From the NCBI RefSeq assembly GCF_000331225.1, contig NZ_ANFY01000003.1:124001-188000 (forward strand): a DNA stretch of 64,000 bases. Reading direction: 5' to 3'. Origin of the DNA: Sandarakinorhabdus sp. AAP62 (GTDB lineage Bacteria > Pseudomonadota > Alphaproteobacteria > Sphingomonadales > Sphingomonadaceae). The notes under the pieces were generated by a model that saw nothing but the letters and a program-made list of their open reading frames with translations, was not told the origin of the DNA and ran no database searches. The translations under genes and the position numbers were made by a program. Below, in pieces: positions 60,924 to 64,000 of the stretch. Each line of letters begins with the position of its first letter. Within the stretch, counting starts at the first letter, position 1.

Positions 60924-61862
60924 GTGAAAGCCGCGCTCACCTGCCTTGCCCTGACTGTCGCAGCGCCGTCATTGGCTGCGCCCGTGCAATGCGATGCGGT
61001 GTGGCGCGACGGGCCGCGCGGCCGTGATGTGCCGGTGCGGATCGATCTGCCTGTTGGCAAGACCAAGGTGCCGGCGGTGATCTGGTCGCCCGGCCTGGGC
61101 GGCACGCGCGGCAATGCTTCGCGCTGGGTGGCGGCGTGGACGGCGGCGGGGCTTGCCGTGATCCGGCTGGAACATCCCGGCAGCGATGCCAGCGTCTATC
61201 GCGGCCCCGCCACACCGGAAGAACGGCAGGCCAAGGTGCGCGCCGGCATCGCGCCCGAACAGCTGATTGCGCGTATCGCCGATGTGGGTTTCGTTGCCGA
61301 CGAACTGGCGCGGCGGCCACGCGAAGGGGCGTGTGACCTTGCCCGCATTGACAGCGATCATCTGGCGCTGGCCGGGCACAGCATGGGGGCCTGGGTGGTG
61401 CAGGCGATGGCCGGACAGCGCCCGGATGGTGAACAGGCGCCGCTGATCGACCGCCGTTTCCGTGCCTTCATCGCCATGAGCACGACCGGCCCGGCTGATC
61501 CCGCCGCTGCCAAGGCCCAGTTCGGCGGCATCGGTCGGCCGCTGCTGGTGATCACCGGCAGCATGGACGGTGTGTCTGCCAAGGCCGCGCCTGACGTGGC
61601 GGCCAGCGAACGGGCCAGGCGGGCCAGTCTGTTCACCGGTGCGCCGGCCGACGGCCGCAAGGCGCTCGCCTTCATCGAAGGTGCCGGGCATATGCTGTTT
61701 GCCGGCGACACCATCAAAACGCCCGCCCCAGCTGATATGCAGGCGCGGGTGGCGCGGCTGACCACCCTGTGGTGGCGGCACTGGCTGCGGGGCGAAACAC
61801 GGGCGGGAAAGGCGCTGTCCAATCCGCCGCTGGGCAAGGCGGACCAGTGGCAGCGCAAATAG
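60924..61862 (+). CDS. Exported alpha/beta hydrolase (PAF-acetylhydrolase/dienelactone hydrolase-like)
   Basis: A 312-residue hydrolase with a Sec signal (MKAALTCLALTVAAPSLAAP). PAVIWSPGLGGTRGN is the oxyanion-loop region, ALAGHSMGAWVVQAM the nucleophile elbow, and AGHMLFAG holds the catalytic His. Close in layout to predicted dienelactone hydrolases of Pfam clan AB_hydrolase; the substrate is unknown. GTG start, 20 bp after phoD, so probably in the same operon. It ends 7 bp from the convergent ATPase gene. Confidence 0.85.
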   Translation: MKAALTCLALTVAAPSLAAPVQCDAVWRDGPRGRDVPVRIDLPVGKTKVPAVIWSPGLGGTRGNASRWVAAWTAAGLAVIRLEHPGSDASVYRGPATPEERQAKVRAGIAPEQLIARIADVGFVADELARRPREGACDLARIDSDHLALAGHSMGAWVVQAMAGQRPDGEQAPLIDRRFRAFIAMSTTGPADPAAAKAQFGGIGRPLLVITGSMDGVSAKAAPDVAASERARRASLFTGAPADGRKALAFIEGAGHMLFAGDTIKTPAPADMQARVARLTTLWWRHWLRGETRAGKALSNPPLGKADQWQRK

Positions 61863-61869
61863 CGCCCCG

Positions 61870-64000
61870 TTAGCGGGCAGCCATCACCCCTTTCAGCATT
61901 TGCAGCAGGACGATGGCCAGAACGCCGCCGCCGCCGATGGCCAGCGCCAGCGCCGGCGTTGCCGGCGCGAAGCGCAGCAGGGCGGTGAGCGGCGGCACGA
62001 ACTGGGTGGCAGCGAGCAGGCCGAGGACGGCGGTGAGCACCAGCGCCAGCACGCGCCCCGCACCGCCAATCAGCGTGGCGAGGCCGTTGCCCAGCCGGCG
62101 GTTGACCAGCATCAGCACCAGCAGGCCCGTGACAAGGGCGAGGAAGGCGGCGGAGCGGACAGCGGCTTCAGGCAGTCCGGCGTACCACAAGGCCAGTGAG
62201 AAGCCGGCGACGAGGGCCAGCACGACGGCGCCTTCCAGCAGCGCGGCGGCCAGCTGGGCCGGGGCGAGCAGCGGCGCATCGGGTGCGCGCGGCGGGCGGG
62301 TCATCGCGTCGGATTCGGCTTCCTCTGCTTCGAACGCCAGCGCGCTGACCGGATCGATGATCATTTCCAGCAAGGCGATATGGACCGGACCCAGCAGCAG
62401 CGGCAGGCCAAACAGCAGAGGCAGCAGCGCCAGCCCGGCGATGGGGATGTGGACGGCGACGATGAAGCCCATCGCCTTTTTCAGATTGTCGTGGATGCGT
62501 CGGCCCAGCCGCATGGCGGTGACGATGGCGCCGAAATCATCGTCGAGCAGCACGATGGCCGATGCTTCGCGCGCCACATCGGTGCCGCGGCCGCCCATGG
62601 CGACGCCGATGTGCGCGGCCTTCAGCGCCGGCGCGTCGTTCACCCCGTCGCCGGTCATCGCCACCACCGCGCCGCCAGCTTTCAGCGCTTCGACGATGCG
62701 CAGTTTCTGGCGCGGCTGGATGCGGGCGCAGACGCCGATGCCGGCCAGCCGGTGGCTGAGTGCGGCGTCGTCGAGCGTATCGAGTTCGGCGCCGGTGAGG
62801 GTTGCCAGCGGCACGATGCCGGCCTGGGCGGCGATGGCGCGGGCGGTCTCGGGATAATCGCCGGTGATCATCATCACCCGCACGCCGGCCGCCCGGCAGG
62901 CGCGCACGGCATCCGGCACATCGGTGCGCAAGGGATCGGCGATGCCCACCAGAGCGCGGAATTCCAGCGGCAGGTCGGCCAGTGCATCGGGCAGCGGGCC
63001 ATCGGGCGATGCACATTCGGCCAAGGCCAGCACGCGCAGGCCCTGCGCGGCCATCGCGCCGGCGGCAACCTCCATCCCGGCGAGCGCGGCGGCATCGAGC
63101 CGGCACAGCCGCGCCACGGCTTCGGGCGCGCCCTTGGCCGCAACCGTACCGCTGCCCCAGGCCTGCGCCATCACCGGCTGGCCGGGGGCGAGCGGGTAGA
63201 GGTGCAGCACCTCGCTGGTGGCCGCTGCCGCACCCAGATCGGCAGCGAGCGTGTGGAAGGCGATGTCCATCGGATCAGTGGCATGGGGCGGGCTGGCCAG
63301 CCGGCCCAGCGCGGCGAGATCGCGGTGTACGGCACGATCAGGCGCGGCGGCCTGTGGGTCATCGGGCCGCCACAGCGCCACCACCGCCATGCGGTTCTGG
63401 GTGAGCGTGCCGGTCTTGTCGCTGCACAGCACGGTGGCAGCGCCCAGCGATTCGATGGCGGCAGCGCGGCGCACCAGGACGCGCTGGCGAGACAGCCGCA
63501 TCGCCCCCATCGCCATGAACACGGTGAGCACCACCGGAAATTCCTCGGGCAGCATCGCCATGCCCAGCGCGATGCCGGCCAGCACCGCCTGCAGCCAGCC
63601 ACCGCGCAGCAAGCCATGGAGCAGCACCGCCGCCAAGCTGGCCACCAGCCCAAACGCGGCAAACCACAGCACCAGCCGGCGTGTTTGCAGCGTCAGGCGC
63701 GGGACTTCAGCATCAACCGTGGCCAGCATGATGCCGATCTGGCCCATGTGGGTGGCAGCGCCGGTGGCCGTGACCTGCGCCAACCCGGCGCCGCGCACCA
63801 CCAACGTGCCGGCGTGCAGGTGCGGCAGGCCATCACCGCCCGGCGCTGCGGGCGGCGGCGCGACATCAACAGCCAGCTTGCCGACCGGCAGCGATTCGCC
63901 GGTGAGCAGCGATTCATCGACAAGCAGGCCATCGCCCTGCAGCAGCCAGCCATCAGCGGGCACCCGATCGCCCTCGCCCAGCACCAGCACGTCGCCCACC
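61870..64000 (-). CDS. Cation-transporting P-type ATPase, 5' end missing
   Basis: About 710 residues of a P-type ATPase are visible; the N-terminal helices and first part of the actuator domain lie beyond the right edge. LLTGESLPVGK is the actuator motif (TGES), PEEFPVVL is the ion-binding PEEFP/PEGLP helix 4, DKTGTLTQNRM has the phosphorylated Asp, and TGDGVNDAPALKAA is the hinge. Six C-terminal helices follow. PEEFP and the overall pattern fit type II (Ca/Mg or Na/K-like) pumps rather than heavy-metal pumps; the ion is undetermined. Confidence 0.92.
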   Translation of the reverse strand, partial: VGDVLVLGEGDRVPADGWLLQGDGLLVDESLLTGESLPVGKLAVDVAPPPAAPGGDGLPHLHAGTLVVRGAGLAQVTATGAATHMGQIGIMLATVDAEVPRLTLQTRRLVLWFAAFGLVASLAAVLLHGLLRGGWLQAVLAGIALGMAMLPEEFPVVLTVFMAMGAMRLSRQRVLVRRAAAIESLGAATVLCSDKTGTLTQNRMAVVALWRPDDPQAAAPDRAVHRDLAALGRLASPPHATDPMDIAFHTLAADLGAAAATSEVLHLYPLAPGQPVMAQAWGSGTVAAKGAPEAVARLCRLDAAALAGMEVAAGAMAAQGLRVLALAECASPDGPLPDALADLPLEFRALVGIADPLRTDVPDAVRACRAAGVRVMMITGDYPETARAIAAQAGIVPLATLTGAELDTLDDAALSHRLAGIGVCARIQPRQKLRIVEALKAGGAVVAMTGDGVNDAPALKAAHIGVAMGGRGTDVAREASAIVLLDDDFGAIVTAMRLGRRIHDNLKKAMGFIVAVHIPIAGLALLPLLFGLPLLLGPVHIALLEMIIDPVSALAFEAEEAESDAMTRPPRAPDAPLLAPAQLAAALLEGAVVLALVAGFSLALWYAGLPEAAVRSAAFLALVTGLLVLMLVNRRLGNGLATLIGGAGRVLALVLTAVLGLLAATQFVPPLTALLRFAPATPALALAIGGGGVLAIVLLQMLKGVMAAR

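Overview
The window is GC-rich, densely coded DNA from an alphaproteobacterium, most likely of the order Sphingomonadales. Reasons: a class I lysyl-tRNA synthetase, the bamE / Cbp3-type chaperone / DUF177 block, a SUF operon led by an Rrf2 regulator, DUF1674 (SdhAF4) near rsmB, many acyl-CoA dehydrogenases, and short palindromic intergenic repeats of the type common in sphingomonads. No rRNA, tRNA, phage, insertion sequence or CRISPR array was found. Genus is not resolved from sequence alone.

Layout. 1-5.5 kb: housekeeping genes (hemC cut by the window edge, tsaD, gpsA, GFA-like protein, sdhAF4, an SDR, rsmB). 5.5-16.5 kb: SWIB protein, TonB-dependent receptor, bamE, bc1 chaperone, DUF177, ssb, DUF3667, rmuC, M28 peptidase, EamA exporter, a probable small RNA and an AraC regulator. 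16.5-23.3 kb: a 34-bp tandem hairpin repeat followed by the SUF iron-sulfur operon (Rrf2 regulator, sufB, lipoprotein, sufC, short sufD, sufS, sufT, sufA, HEPN-like protein), nearly all overlapping by 4 bp. 23.4-35 kb: photolyase-like protein with apparently swapped domains, small lipoprotein, serine hydrolase, POT transporter, SixA phosphatase, DinG-type helicase, lysK, cupin/TetR pair, BdcA-like SDR and a secreted repeat protein. 35-43.4 kb: alpha/beta hydrolase, a TetR-controlled operon of a predicted diiron protein plus a styrene-oxide-isomerase-like membrane protein, an FeS-type bacterial cryptochrome/photolyase, an acyl-CoA dehydrogenase and a TIR-TPR membrane protein. 43.4-50 kb: paired acyl-CoA dehydrogenases, nested repeats, EI24 protein, adenosine kinase and an APC amino-acid permease. 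50-55 kb: arginine succinyltransferase catabolism (M20 hydrolase, astA, astD, astB) behind a CRP/FNR-like site. 55-64 kb: AMP nucleosidase, isobutyryl-CoA-type dehydrogenase, DUF423, class II aldolase, DUF2256, PhoD phosphatase, a secreted hydrolase and a P-type ATPase cut by the right edge.

Genes that work together: the SUF operon builds Fe-S clusters that DinG, the FeS cryptochrome and its own Rrf2 regulator need. The ast cluster and the divergent permease plausibly form an arginine uptake and degradation unit. The candidates for undescribed biology are the diiron / isomerase-like operon at 36.3-37.8 kb, the domain-swapped photolyase at 23.4 kb and the terminator-ended RNA at 15.47-15.57 kb.
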